Of a stretch of DNA of 64,000 nucleotides, positions 8,770-18,485 are shown one piece after another. The position numbers were made by a program, and so were the translations under genes. The DNA is from CAVTJX01 sp963735175. Its GTDB lineage: Bacteria; Electryoneota; RPQS01. Where the stretch lies: positions 868,001 through 932,000 of the forward strand of contig CAVTJX010000016.1 of assembly GCA_963735175.1 (NCBI GenBank). Direction: 5' to 3'. The notes under the pieces are model-generated. The model worked only from the letters and a program-made list of their open reading frames with translations, searched no databases and was not told where the DNA came from. Within the stretch, counting starts at the first letter, position 1, and each line of letters opens with the position of its first letter.

Positions 8770-8797
8770 AAAATAATCGAATCCGGGACTTTGTCAA
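8770..8797 (-). promoter_or_regulatory. Putative promoter of the T9SS cargo gene
   Basis: Minus strand TTGACA (8797-8792), 16-bp spacer, TATTTT (8775-8770). A start near 8763 gives a leader of about 145 nt containing the hairpin at 8641-8669. Confidence 0.5.
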
Positions 8798-9008
8798 GCC
8801 CTCTTCTCACTAAAAAACTATGAATATTACGTGTATGACAGAATCAAGTTGAAATTGGCATAAACTATTACACTACGGATGATGTGGTATTGTAGAGAGC
8901 ATCATGAGTCTGCTTTGCGAAAAATTTCACACAAGAGGCATGCCGGATCAAACGCGGTGATTCATCACCATTCTGCGTGATCGTGACCACAAAACAGACT
9001 CACTCGGC
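8798..9008. other. AT-rich intergenic stretch between divergent promoters
   Basis: Lies between the T9SS cargo promoter and the gdhA promoter. No open frame with coding character, RNA gene or long repeat was recognised. Confidence 0.5.
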
Positions 9009-9037
9009 TTGAATTTGAGATCCGGAAAGTGTATCTT
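9009..9037 (+). promoter_or_regulatory. Putative promoter of gdhA
   Basis: TTGAAT (9009-9014), 17-bp spacer, TATCTT (9032-9037), each 4 of 6 consensus positions. The leader to the start at 9178 would be about 135 nt and contains an imperfect GC-rich hairpin region near 9085-9115. Confidence 0.4.
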
Positions 9038-9177
9038 TAAGTCTTCCGTTAATTGGCCACCCGCCTGGGCGGGGGCTTACCGAAGCGGACTGCCTTCGGG
9101 CAACTTCGATCCGCAAAAATCCATATCTCATTTCACTGCGTCCACGCCTTCACGGTGTGGGCAAGGAAGGAAAGAAC

Positions 9178-10464
9178 ATGGCTGGCAAGGCATTTAATCC
9201 GTTTGAGATGGCTCAAGCGCAGTTCGACAAGGTCGCTGACATCCTGGGCCTCGATCAGGGCACGCGTGACCTGCTCCGTACCCCGATGCGCGAATACCAG
9301 TTTTCGATTCCAGTGCGCATGGACGACGGCGCGGTGAAGGTGTTTCGCGGTTTCCGCGTGCAGCACAGCGACGCCCGCGGCCCGTGCAAGGGCGGCATCC
9401 GTTTCCACCCGCACGAGACGCTGGACACGGTGCGCGCGCTGGCGACGTGGATGACGTGGAAATGTTCCGTGGTGGACATCCCCCTCGGCGGCGGCAAGGG
9501 TGGCGTGATCTGCGATCCGCACAACCTGTCGGCCAACGAGCAGGAGCAAATCTGCCGCGGCTGGATCCGTCAGCTCGCCCGCGTCATCGGCCCGCTGCAG
9601 GACGTGCCCGCTCCCGACGTCATGACCAATCCGCAGCACATGCTGTGGATGCTGGACGAATACGAACACATTCACGGCGGCCATTTCCCGGGCCTCATCA
9701 CCGGCAAGCCGGTGGGCATGGGCGGTTCGCTGGGCCGCACGGAAGCGACGGGCTACGGCCTGATCTACTGCGTGCGCGAAGCGTTGAGCTTCATGGGCAT
9801 CGATGTGAAGAAGACGCTGGCCTCGGTGCAGGGCTTCGGCAACGTCGCCCAGTATGCGATCCGTCTCTATCAGCAGCTCGGCGGCAAGGTGATTTGCGTT
9901 TCGAGTTGGGACCAGGGCGATCAGACCAGCTACTCCTTCCGCAAGAAGGACGGCGTGGATCCGGACGTCCTGCTCGGCATCGCCGACCGCTTCGGCGGCA
10001 TTGATAAGAACAAGGCCCGCGACCTCGGCTACGAAGTGCTGCCCGGCGGCGACTGGGTAAAGCAGGAAGTGGACGTACTGCTGCCCAGCGCCATCGAGAA
10101 CCAGCTTACCGGCGAGAACGTGGAATCGATTTCCAAGCGCGTGCGGTTGGTGGGCGAAGGCGCCAACGGCCCGACGACCCCGGAAGCCGACCGTGTTCTG
10201 GAAGCCCGTGGCGTGTTCAACATCCCCGACTTCCTCGCCAATGCCGGCGGCGTCACGTGCTCGTACTTCGAGCAGGTGCAGTCGAACATGAATTACTTCT
10301 GGGAGAAGGACGAGGTTCTGACCCGTCTGGACACCAAGATGACGAGCGCCTTCCATGCCGTGCGCGAGCTGGCGTTGAAGAAGAAGCTGTACATGCGCGA
10401 CGCGGCGTACGTGATCGCCGTGAACCGCGTGGCCCAGGCCAGCAAAGACCGCGGCTGGGTGTAA
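9178..10464 (+). CDS. gdhA: Glu/Leu/Phe/Val dehydrogenase (glutamate dehydrogenase)
   Basis: A 428-residue cytoplasmic enzyme interconverting glutamate and 2-oxoglutarate plus ammonia with NAD(P). The catalytic lysine lies in GPCKGGIRFHP (Lys71) and the second conserved lysine in PLGGGKGG (Lys107); the dinucleotide-binding loop is VQGFGNVAQYA. ATG 9178 has AAGGAAGG just upstream and begins MAGKAFNPFE, as in relatives; the GTG 21 bp earlier is not needed. Length and reading frame are intact. It has its own promoter and a strong terminator, so it is monocistronic. Cofactor specificity (NAD versus NADP) cannot be stated safely. Confidence 0.93.
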   Translation: MAGKAFNPFEMAQAQFDKVADILGLDQGTRDLLRTPMREYQFSIPVRMDDGAVKVFRGFRVQHSDARGPCKGGIRFHPHETLDTVRALATWMTWKCSVVDIPLGGGKGGVICDPHNLSANEQEQICRGWIRQLARVIGPLQDVPAPDVMTNPQHMLWMLDEYEHIHGGHFPGLITGKPVGMGGSLGRTEATGYGLIYCVREALSFMGIDVKKTLASVQGFGNVAQYAIRLYQQLGGKVICVSSWDQGDQTSYSFRKKDGVDPDVLLGIADRFGGIDKNKARDLGYEVLPGGDWVKQEVDVLLPSAIENQLTGENVESISKRVRLVGEGANGPTTPEADRVLEARGVFNIPDFLANAGGVTCSYFEQVQSNMNYFWEKDEVLTRLDTKMTSAFHAVRELALKKKLYMRDAAYVIAVNRVAQASKDRGWV

Positions 10465-10480
10465 GACTCTGTGATTGCTG

Positions 10481-10516
10481 AAACAAGCCCCCAGAAATGG
10501 GGGCTTGTTTGTTTTT
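10481..10516 (+). terminator. Intrinsic terminator of gdhA
   Basis: 12-bp stem AAACAAGCCCCC / GGGGGCTTGTTT (10481-10492, 10499-10510), loop AGAAAT, then GTTTTT. Seventeen bases after the gdhA stop. Confidence 0.9.
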
Positions 10517-10615
10517 CCCCCGGCGGAAGCTTGCGGATCTGGAAATCGCGCCGTAAATTAATTGGTTGATGAGATTGGGCGGAGGTGCGCTGACGCCGCT
10601 GATTGCCGCGCGCGC

Positions 10616-10635
10616 GGGCGGGTCTAAGACCGCCC
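10616..10635. repeat. Short extragenic palindrome
   Basis: GGGCGGGTCT / AGACCGCCC around 10616-10635, one bulge. It sits in the 259-bp gap before the next gene, which otherwise shows nothing recognisable. Confidence 0.4.
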
Positions 10636-10723
10636 TTACGGCCACGGCGAACCAGGCGCCGGGCCGCATTGGTGTGTAATTTCTGATCCAGAACGAAATC
10701 CGTATCGCATTGAACAGACATTC

Positions 10724-13523
10724 ATGAGCGAATCGCCGCGCCCTCTCGACAAATTATTCGCGTCACTGCAGGAGCGGAACAAGGAACTCAACTGTCTCTA
10801 TCAGATCGAAGAGCTCCTGAACGATCCGGCGCAAACGCTGGATGCGGTATTCCCGGGGGTGATTGCCGCCATGCCGCCCGCGTGGCGCTTCCCCGACCTT
10901 TGCATGGTGCGGATCACCTTTGAAAATACTTCGTGGCAATCACCGGAGTTTGTGGAAACGCCGTGGCGGATCCGGGCCGAGATCACAGTTCAGGGGCAAA
11001 AGCAGGGACGGCTGGAGGTGCTTTACAGGAAGGACGCGCCGGAAGGCGGCAACGGCCCGTTCCTGCACGAAGAGACGAAACTGACGCAGACCATCGCCGA
11101 CCGGCTGGGGCAGTTTATTCAGTTCCAGCGCTTGCGCACGGCGATGCAGGATTGGCAGGCGTCGCGGCAAATCGTGGCCGAGGACAGCAAAGGTGAATGG
11201 CGGGTGGTGGTCGATCTGCTCTCGCGCACCGATCAGAACCTGATCCGGCGCATCACACAGAAGATGCTGATCCGCCTTTGCTGGATGGGCATTTCCGAGG
11301 CGGAGCAACTGTTTCAGAGCCTGGGGTCAGGACGCAAGACCGAGGCTGCCACCGACCCGTACGAAAACCGGCCCAGCGAGCGCGATCATTTCATGGACTT
11401 CGCCGCGCTGACGCGGCAGGTATTCGCCATCGCCGCCGATCACCTGAGCGACGCGGAAATCCTTCCGGGCGTGCAGAAGTGGGTGCAGGAAGATCGCTCG
11501 AGTTTCCTTGTCAAGACGCTGGCCAGTTATTCGAGTTCGATGACGGAGATCGTCGAAGCAGTGCGGCGCTTTCAGCAGATGGCCGGGGAAATCGAACTTT
11601 CACCGGCGACGCAGAAGGAAGTGCGCGTTTCGCTGATCCGCCGTTTTTTCACTGAGCAGCTCGATTACATCAACGTCGCCAAGGATTATGTCGAAATCAG
11701 CGACTTCTTCGACCTGCTGAACCGCATTATCTATCCGCCCGACAGCCACGGGCAACTCGGCGGCAAGAGCGCGGGGCTGTTTCTGGCCTCGCGGATCGTC
11801 AGGCAGTCCAGCGCGCAGATGGACGTTCTCAGAAACATCAAGGTTCCGAAGACGTGGTACATCGCCTCGGACGGCCTGCTGAGTTTTACGAACTACAACA
11901 ATCTCGGCGAGCTGGTCGAGCACAAATACAAGGAGATCGACCAGATCCGCCGCGAGTACGGGCAGATCGTACAGCTCTTCAAGCACTCGAATTTCACGCC
12001 CGAAATCGTGCAGGGACTGTCGATGGCGCTCGACGATTTCGAGGAGCGGCCGCTGATCGTGCGCAGCTCGAGCCTGCTGGAAGACCGCCTGAGCGCCGCG
12101 TTCTCGGGCAAGTACAAGAGCCTCTTCCTGGCCAACCAGGGCACGAAGCGCGAGCGGCTGGAGGCGCTGATGGACGCCGTGGCCGAGGTCTATTCCTCGA
12201 CCTTCGGCCCCGACCCGATCGAATACCGCGCCGAGCGCGGCCTGCTGGACTTCCCCGAAGAGATGGGGATCATGATCCAGGAGGTGGTGGGCACGCAGAT
12301 CGGCAAATACCTGATGCCGGTCTATGCGGGCGTCGCCTTCAGCCACAACGAGTTCCGCTGGTCGCCGCGCATCCGCCGCGAGGACGGCCTCGTGCGGCTG
12401 GTGATGGGACTGGGAACGCGCGCCGTCGACCGCCTCGCCGACGATTACCCGGTGCTGGTCGCGCCCGGACAGCCCGGGTTGCGCGTCAACATCACCACCG
12501 AAGAGGTGATGCGCTACGCGCCGAACAAGATCGACCTCATCAACCTCGAAACAAATTCCTTCGAGACCGTGGATGCCCGCGACTTTTTGCGCGACTACGG
12601 CGAGCTGGTGCCGGCGATTCACAACATGGTCAGTCTGCTGCGCGACCACCAGATCCAGCGCCCCACGGGATTGCACCTTGACGCGGACCGAAACGAGCTT
12701 GGTGATTACCTTCGAAGGCCTCGTGACGCGCACGCCGTTCATGAAGCAGATGCGCGCGATCCTGACGTTGTTGCAGGAGAAGCTGGGCACGCCGGTGGAC
12801 ATCGAGTTTGCCTCGGACGGCAAAGACTTTTATCTGCTGCAATGCCGACCGCAGTGCTATTCGCGCGACGCGGTGCCGATGCCGATTCCGCACGATATCC
12901 CGCTGGAGCAGATCCTGTTTACGGCCAGCCGCTACGTATCCAACGGGCGCGTGCCCGACATTTCGCACATCGTTTACGTCGATCCCGAGCGCTACACCGA
13001 AATCACGGACCTGAAGACGCTGATGGACGTGGGCCGGGCGGTGGGACGGCTGAACGTGCTCTTGCCCCGGCGGCACTTTATCCTCATGGGACCCGGACGC
13101 TGGGGCAGCCGCGGCGACATCAAGCTCGGCGTGAATGTGACGTATTCGGAGATCAAGAACACGGCGGCGCTGGTGGAAATCGCGCGCAAACGCGGCAATT
13201 ATGTGCCCGACCTCTCCTTCGGCACGCACTTCTTTCAGGATCTTGTCGAGTCTTCGATTCGTTACCTGCCGCTTTACCCCGATGACCCGGGCGTGACTTT
13301 CAACGAAGAGTTTCTGCGCGCGGCGCGCAACTCGCTGACGGATTTCCTGCCCGAGTACGCGCACCTCGGCGACGTGCTGCGGGTGATCGACGTACCGAAG
13401 GTTGCCGGCGGCCGGGTGCTGCGAATGCTGATGAACGCCGGGCTCGATGAGGCGATCGCCTATTTAACAAAGGCTGCCGCGCCGCTGCCGAAAGCCGATG
13501 CCCGGCCGCTGGCGCTGGAATAG
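10724..13523 (+). CDS. PEP/pyruvate-binding (PPDK_N ATP-grasp) domain protein with GAF-like N-terminus, one frame break
   Basis: Repaired length 932 residues. Residues 1-150 resemble a sensor module: a coiled start LQERNKELNCLYQIEELL followed by a GAF-like region. A helical middle leads to a PPDK_N-type ATP-grasp domain (about residues 340-720) with GGKSAGLFLASRIVR, RPLIVRSSSLLEDR, AAFSGKYKSLFLANQG and EFASDGKDFYLLQCRPQ. The C-terminal ~220 residues contain HFILMGPGRWGSRGD and SFGTHFFQDLVESSIRYLP. No phosphohistidine swivel motif (TSHAAI-like) or PEP-binding barrel is visible, so it is not PEP synthase proper. The break near 12690-12705 is cured by removing one base. Possibly a nucleotide- or PEP-responsive regulator; function unknown. 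Confidence 0.75.
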
Positions 13524-13550
13524 CCCGTTGCATTGAACCATGGGGATTGT

Positions 13551-14160
13551 ATGCAGAGGAAATGCCGAATCGTCGTGTTGACGCTGTTGCTGTCGATGAC
13601 AGTCATGTGGGGCTGCGGCAAGGGCGAAAACGGGAAAACCGCGCCACCGGCCACACCCGCACCGACAGGTATCGCGGCGTCGCCGGCCGCCTTGTTCGCC
13701 GCCATCCGTGGCAAGGACATTGAAGCCGTGAAGCGGTTGGTAGCCGCCGGAGCGGATGTCAACGCCGTGGAAGACCTCGGCTACACACCGTTGCACGTGG
13801 CGGCGGCCGGAGGACAGACGGAAATCGTGAAGCTGCTGCTGCAGCGCGGCGCGGCTCCCGCCGTTTTTACAGCCGACGGCATAACACCGCTGCACAGCGC
13901 GGCGATGACTGGCACTCCCGAAGTCGCCACACTCTCTCATCGACGCCGGCGCGCAGGTGCTGACGCAAGACAACAACGGCATGACGCCGCTGCACACGGC
14001 CGCGTTGAAGAATAACGTTCCCGTGGCGGCAGTACTGGTGCAGCGCGGAGCGGACGTCAATTACAAAACCACTACGGAGTGGACACCATTGCGCGTCGCC
14101 GCCTATGCCAACGCCCCCGAAATGATCAATTTCCTGCGGCTGAACGGCGCTGTAGAATAG
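13551..14160 (+). CDS. Ankyrin-repeat lipoprotein, one frame break
   Basis: About 202 residues after removing one extra T near 13931 (restores ATLLIDAGAQV). Signal peptide with a lipobox-like site ending at Cys22 (VMWGC), then a Pro/Ala/Thr linker and four to five ankyrin repeats with the TPLHVAAAGG, TPLHSAAMTG and TPLHTAALKN signatures, last repeat capped by MINFLRLNGAVE. Expected to be membrane-anchored on the periplasmic face and to mediate protein contacts. ATG 13551 is preferred over the TTG 18 bp upstream because it opens a proper signal peptide. Starts 27 bp after the ATP-grasp gene and may be co-transcribed with it. Confidence 0.8.
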
Positions 14161-14174
14161 CCGGCACGCGGCGC

Positions 14175-14268
14175 CCAGCACGCGGCGCTGGACCCGATAG
14201 CGCTGGCGCCGTTGATTACCGCCAGCACGCGGTGCTGGACCCGGTAGCGCTGGCGCCGTTGATGGCCG
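14175..14268. repeat. Two tandem 47-bp units
   Basis: Units 14175-14221 and 14222-14268 each begin CCAGCACGCGG and contain GACCCG and TAGCGCTGGCGCCGTTGAT; four mismatches. A partial third unit precedes them (14161-14174). Each unit holds a CCAGC/GCTGG stem. The 14161-14485 gap also has palindromes at 14270-14282 and 14373-14390 (AACCCGC/GCGGGTT) and no gene. Confidence 0.7.
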
Positions 14269-14485
14269 CAGGCCTTCGGCCTAGCTGGAGTGCTCCGACG
14301 ATTTCGTGGTGCCGGCTCGTTACGGCTGCCGGGGCCGAATCACCACAGATCCAACCGCCGGAGTCGAATCGCAACCCGCAGGAGCGGGTTGGCTAGGAGT
14401 CGCCACGGGATGAACACCGCTGTAACTTGAAATGGCACAGGAACGAATATCGTCCTGACAGATACTCATAAATTGATAGTATATC

Positions 14486-15075
14486 ATGAAAGCCTTACTT
14501 TCGATCATCGCGGCACTGGTGGCCGCACAGATCCTCAATGCACAAACGCCCATAGAAAAACCCTTAGCCCCCGATACCATGCAGACCATCGACTATTTAC
14601 ACGTGCCGCTGGAGACCATCTCCGGGGACACGGCCACGCTCGCCCAGTACCACGGCCAGGTACTGCTGCTGCTCAACGTCGCCAGCAAGTGCGGCAACAC
14701 GCCGCAGTACAGCGGCCTCGAGGCAGCTCTACAAGAAGTACCAGCGACAGGGCTTCAGCGTCATCGGCTTCCCCGCCAACAATTTCGGTGCGCAGGAGCC
14801 GGGCACCGATGAGGAAATTCTCGCGTTCTGCCAGCACAACTACAATGTAACCTTTCCGCTGATGTCGAAACTCAGCGTGAAGGGCAAAGACCAGCACCCC
14901 TTATATGCCTATCTGACAAAGCAGTCGCCCGTGCCCGGCGAGATCACCTGGAACTTCGAGAAGTTTCTTGTCGGATCGCGAAGGACGCGTGGTGGCGCGT
15001 TTTACCCCGAAAACCCAGCCGGACGATCCGCGGCTGATTGAAAAAATCGAGTCGCTACTCATCCAGCCTAAATAA
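14486..15075 (+). CDS. Glutathione peroxidase-family protein with signal peptide, two frame breaks
   Basis: Repaired length 195 residues. Residues 1-19 look like a signal peptide (MKALLSIIAALVAAQILNA), so the enzyme is probably periplasmic. The thioredoxin-fold GPx motifs follow: LLLNVASKCGNTPQYSGLE with the peroxidatic Cys, GFPANNFGAQEPGTDEEI and ITWNFEKFLV with the catalytic Trp-Asn. Two extra G residues, at about 14722 (GLE-QLYKKY) and 14973 (FLVDREGRVV), break the frame; removal of both restores the whole domain to stop TAA 15073-15075. Cys-type GPx enzymes usually use thioredoxin rather than glutathione as reductant. Confidence 0.85.
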
Positions 15076-15108
15076 TTCCCGCCTGTTTCACCGCTTCGAG
15101 GAGCTTCC

Positions 15109-16607
15109 TTGGCCAACACAACCGTTCCCCCGTCCGCCGCGGCCCCCCCGGCCAAGCCGTCGGTGATGTCGCAGATTCGCGGCCTGCAGTCGAATTTCTG
15201 GATCGTCAATTGGCTGGAGGCCAATGAACGTCTGGCGTTCTTCGGGATTCGCGCCATCGCGCCACTTTACTTCGTGGCCTCCTTCGCTGATAACGGGCTC
15301 GGGCTGACGTATCCGGAGAAGGGGATCATTTTCTCCATCTGGGCGCTGGTGCAATGCCTGATTCCGATGATCTCCGGCGGCTTCACGGACGAATACGGCT
15401 ATAAGAAGAGTCTTTACGTCGCGTTCACCATTAACATCGCGGGCTACCTGATGTTCGCCAACGCGTCCGGATTCTGGTCAGCGCTGGCGGCCGCGTGCTG
15501 CATCGGCCTCGGGACGGCGATCTTCAAGCCGCCGGTATCGGGCACCATCGCCAAGGCTTCGACGGCGCAGAACAGCTCGATCGCCTGGGGCATCTTCTAC
15601 TGGATGGTCAACGTCGGCGGGTTCCTCGCACCAATGGCGGCGGCGCAGTTGCGCGGCGAGACCAACTGGCGGCTGGTGTTCTACTGCGCGGCGGGCGTGA
15701 CGGCATTCAATTTCATTCCCACGCTGTTGTTCATGAAGGAACCGGCGCGCGTCAGCGATGGTCCCCGCCGGACGGTGGGGCAAACGGTGAAGATGGCGAT
15801 CACAACGCTCGCCGACAAGAACTTCCTCGTCTTTCTGGGAATCTTCAGCGGCTTCTGGTTCATGTTCATGCAGCTTCTGGGATTTGCTGCCGAACTTCAT
15901 TGACGAGTGGGTGGTCTCGCGGGACATCGGCGGCGTTTTCGGCGCAATCAATTCCGGCTGGGTGCTGCCCAACGGTTACGTCAAGCCTGAGATGCTGATC
16001 AATATCGACAGCTTCGCGATCATCGCGCTGATGCTGCCCAATCGCCTGGCTGACGGGCAAGTTCCATCCGATGATCGCGCTGATCGGCGGCATGGCGATT
16101 TCGCTTGTCGGCTTCTTCGGCAGCGGCTTGACGACGATGGGTTGGATGGTGGCCTTGGCGATCTTCATCTTCGCCATCGGCGAGATGTGGTGCAGCCCGA
16201 AATTCAACGAGTACATCGGCCTCACGGCCCCCGCCGATAAAAAAGCGCTCTACATGGGATATTCGAACATTCCGTTTGCCGTCGGTTGGGGTCTCGGCAA
16301 TTTTATCTCGGGCTTCCTTTATGAGCACCTCGGCAGCAAGATCAATTTTGCGCGGCAGTATCTCGTAAATCAGGCACACTTCGATCCGGCGCAGGTCGCC
16401 GCGATTCCGCAGGACAGCGTCATGGCAAAAATGGCGGCCACGCTGAATAACGGCGCGGGCGGCAGCACCGAAGAGGCCACGCGGATCCTCTGGGAGCTGA
16501 ACGACCCGTGGATGGTGTGGGTGATCCTGGGCGCCATCGGCACGGTTTCCACGCTGGCGATGGTCTGGTATTATTTCAAGACCCGTGATCGCGTGCAGCC
16601 GGTCTGA
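15109..16607 (+). CDS. MFS transporter (POT-like), two frame breaks
   Basis: Repaired length 498 residues with about 12 hydrophobic helices; inner membrane. The start is a TTG at 15109 preceded by GAGGAG at the right distance; no ATG occurs until residue 19. Features: LEANERLAFFGIRAIAPLYF in helix 1 (resembling the POT ExxER motif), SGGFTDEYGYKKSLYV loop 2-3 motif, and GYSNIPFAVGWGLGNFISGF near the end. Extra single bases near 15887 (QLWDLLPNF) and 16043 (before AWLTGKFHPM) break the frame. A proton-coupled peptide or small-solute carrier is likely, substrate unknown. Followed by a strong terminator. Confidence 0.8.
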
Positions 16608-16631
16608 CCGTTATCTCAGGAAATAAAAGCC

Positions 16632-16665
16632 AGCGGGCCGTCCCTTCGGACGGCCCGCTTTTTTT
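16632..16665 (+). terminator. Intrinsic terminator after the MFS gene
   Basis: 12-bp stem AGCGGGCCGTCC / GGACGGCCCGCT (16632-16643, 16648-16659) with CTTC loop and T7. Twenty-five bases past the stop. Confidence 0.92.
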
Positions 16666-16686
16666 ACGGAATCGGCGGAGCGGCGC

Positions 16687-18075
16687 TCACTCCGTTCCCC
16701 CATCACTGGCGGCTGGGGCGGCGGACAGGCTCCGGTTGTCGCTGATGATGAGGCTTTCGCCTTCCTTCCGCGCCGTGACCGGCGTATCCCCCGGTTGCAC
16801 TTCCGCTGCTGCGCCGTCAACGGCCATTACCGCGCGCGTGGTCACCCTTTCGCGAATGATGATCAGACTCCCCTCGCCTGCCTCCTTCATTTGAATGCGC
16901 ATCCGCAGCTCCTCGCTTTCCCGCGCCTTTTGCACAATCATCGACTGCGTGGGGACGATGGATTCGATCAGCTTGCGATAGACCTCGATCTGTTTGCGAC
17001 ATCTTAGATCCTGGCCGTGACGATTGCGGGCCATGAAGCGCATCAGGACTGTTTGTACGCTGTGGCTGGGGAACAGGCCTATGATTTCCTTACCCAGTAA
17101 CGTCTCGATGCGTATGAGATTTTCGCGCGCCCTCAGCAGAAAGCGCTCGTTTTCGGCGGCCCGCTGCTGAAAGTAGTCCTGCATGCCCACCGTGATCGTA
17201 GAGAGGATGTTGTCCTCGTCCGCGTCGACGCGGTCAAGCACGATTTTTCGGCGGGCGAGAAGGTTGCTGCCGCTGGCTGTCTTGGCCGTGATCGTGTCGC
17301 CGGACACTTTGCAGCCGCGAACACCGCCAGCAACGATGACCTGGTCGCGGGCGAGGATTTGGGCGCCGGAGACATCCTGCTGCGCAACGATATTCCCGTC
17401 GCTGCGGATCGCCGCGCCGTTGATCCGGCCGTCGACGGTCACGTTGTCGCCGGCATCGATTTGCACGTCGGTTTCGACATCGCCCGAGACAAAGACTTCG
17501 CAATCGGTCAGAATGCGGCTGCCGGTCAGGAGGTTGCCGACGACTTCGACGGTCTGGTTCGAGGCCACATCGAGGACGCGGTTGCCTTCGACCTTCAGCA
17601 CCGGATTCACCTTGGCGAGAATCGACTCCGGCATTTCCTTGACGCCGTGGACCGTTTTCACACGGCGCAGCGTCCGCTGAATCACGGCGACACCGTCGAT
17701 CTCCGCCGCGCATTCGAGTCCGTCCACCGACAACACGGCGCCCGATCCAGCCTTCAGATCGATATCGAGACCCGGCCGCGAGGGGAGGATCTCGCCCAGC
17801 AGGTTGCGGCCCGCCTTTTTTCCCGGCGCGGACGGCTGTTTGCGGCAGAGTGGATCGCCGCGATTAACGCGGCGCGAGGAATAGAAGTCGCCGGTCGCTT
17901 CGGTCTCGGCGACGGCTTGAAAATAGAATTCGAGTTCGGCGTCGCGGCCCGCATCCGGAAATACACCCGCCGCGATGCGGATACCCTTAATCGGTATATG
18001 GTGTTCCACGACATTAACGACGTTGGCACGGATGATGTCCTGATCGAGCAGATCCTTGGGCGATCCCGGCCTCAC
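16687..18075 (-). CDS. FapA family protein (DUF342)
   Basis: A 462-residue cytoplasmic protein of the FapA/DUF342 type. The central part is a right-handed beta-helix-like stretch of polar repeats: VEVVGNLLTGSRI, VFVSGDVETDVQIDAGDNV, VDGRINGAAIRSDGNI, SGAQILARDQVIVAGGVRG and AKTASGSNLLARRKIVLD, followed by a coiled C-terminal region (residues ~310-400). FapA proteins are polymer-like and implicated in flagellar assembly or cell-surface regulation in some bacteria. It starts at GTG 18075, overlapping the upstream gene's TGA, so the pair is translationally coupled. No flagellar genes are nearby, so a flagellar role here is doubtful. Confidence 0.8.
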   Translation of the reverse strand: MRPGSPKDLLDQDIIRANVVNVVEHHIPIKGIRIAAGVFPDAGRDAELEFYFQAVAETEATGDFYSSRRVNRGDPLCRKQPSAPGKKAGRNLLGEILPSRPGLDIDLKAGSGAVLSVDGLECAAEIDGVAVIQRTLRRVKTVHGVKEMPESILAKVNPVLKVEGNRVLDVASNQTVEVVGNLLTGSRILTDCEVFVSGDVETDVQIDAGDNVTVDGRINGAAIRSDGNIVAQQDVSGAQILARDQVIVAGGVRGCKVSGDTITAKTASGSNLLARRKIVLDRVDADEDNILSTITVGMQDYFQQRAAENERFLLRARENLIRIETLLGKEIIGLFPSHSVQTVLMRFMARNRHGQDLRCRKQIEVYRKLIESIVPTQSMIVQKARESEELRMRIQMKEAGEGSLIIIRERVTTRAVMAVDGAAAEVQPGDTPVTARKEGESLIISDNRSLSAAPAASDGGTE

Positions 18076-18485
18076 TCACCGGCCAGTTGCACGCGCTCTT
18101 CCGTGATCGGCTTTTCGAACTGATCCAGATACATCAGATCGAGTTGCGCAATCATCCGCGCATAGCGGGTGCCGTCGGGAGCAATTCCATCCTTGAAGTC
18201 GACGCGCGGGTTGCCCTTTTCGATCGTCACCTTGCGAATACACACCACCACGTCGACGAATTCTTCGTTGCGCGTTTTTTCGAGGATCCGGTCGAACTGC
18301 ATACAGATTTCCGGCAACTGATGCATGCGCGCCAGCTTCTGCTTGATCCCGCGCAAGTGCTGGAGCAGGATTTTCTGGTCCAGTAACTCCGCGACATCAA
18401 TGCGGAACTGTACGTTCCAGCCGTCGACAGACTGGGAGACCACTTTAAATTCAGTCGCCGCTCCTACCAGAGTATCCGCAGTCAT
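18072..18485 (-). CDS. Unrecognised protein coupled to FapA
   Basis: A 137-residue cytoplasmic protein beginning MTADTLVGAATEFKV. It has alternating strand/helix character, basic segment LRGIKQKLARMHQ, a hydrophobic strand FVDVVVCIRKVTI and an acidic C-terminus. No signal peptide or membrane segment; I do not recognise the family. ATG 18485 is chosen over an upstream start 33 bp away. Its stop overlaps the FapA GTG, so it is likely a functional partner. A TATAAT at plus 18639-18644 (minus strand) may be its -10, with no good -35. Confidence 0.5.
   Translation of the reverse strand: MTADTLVGAATEFKVVSQSVDGWNVQFRIDVAELLDQKILLQHLRGIKQKLARMHQLPEICMQFDRILEKTRNEEFVDVVVCIRKVTIEKGNPRVDFKDGIAPDGTRYARMIAQLDLMYLDQFEKPITEERVQLAGE

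Noticed and set aside
11600..12823. 407-codon minus-strand open frame
   Set aside because: Complement of the ATP-grasp protein; composition atypical.
10724..13523. PEP synthase (ppsA)
   Set aside because: Only the PPDK_N-type domain is present; phosphohistidine and PEP-binding domains are not visible and the N-terminus is unrelated.
14161..14400. Possible CRISPR array
   Set aside because: Only two adjoining units without unique spacers; no cas genes in the window.
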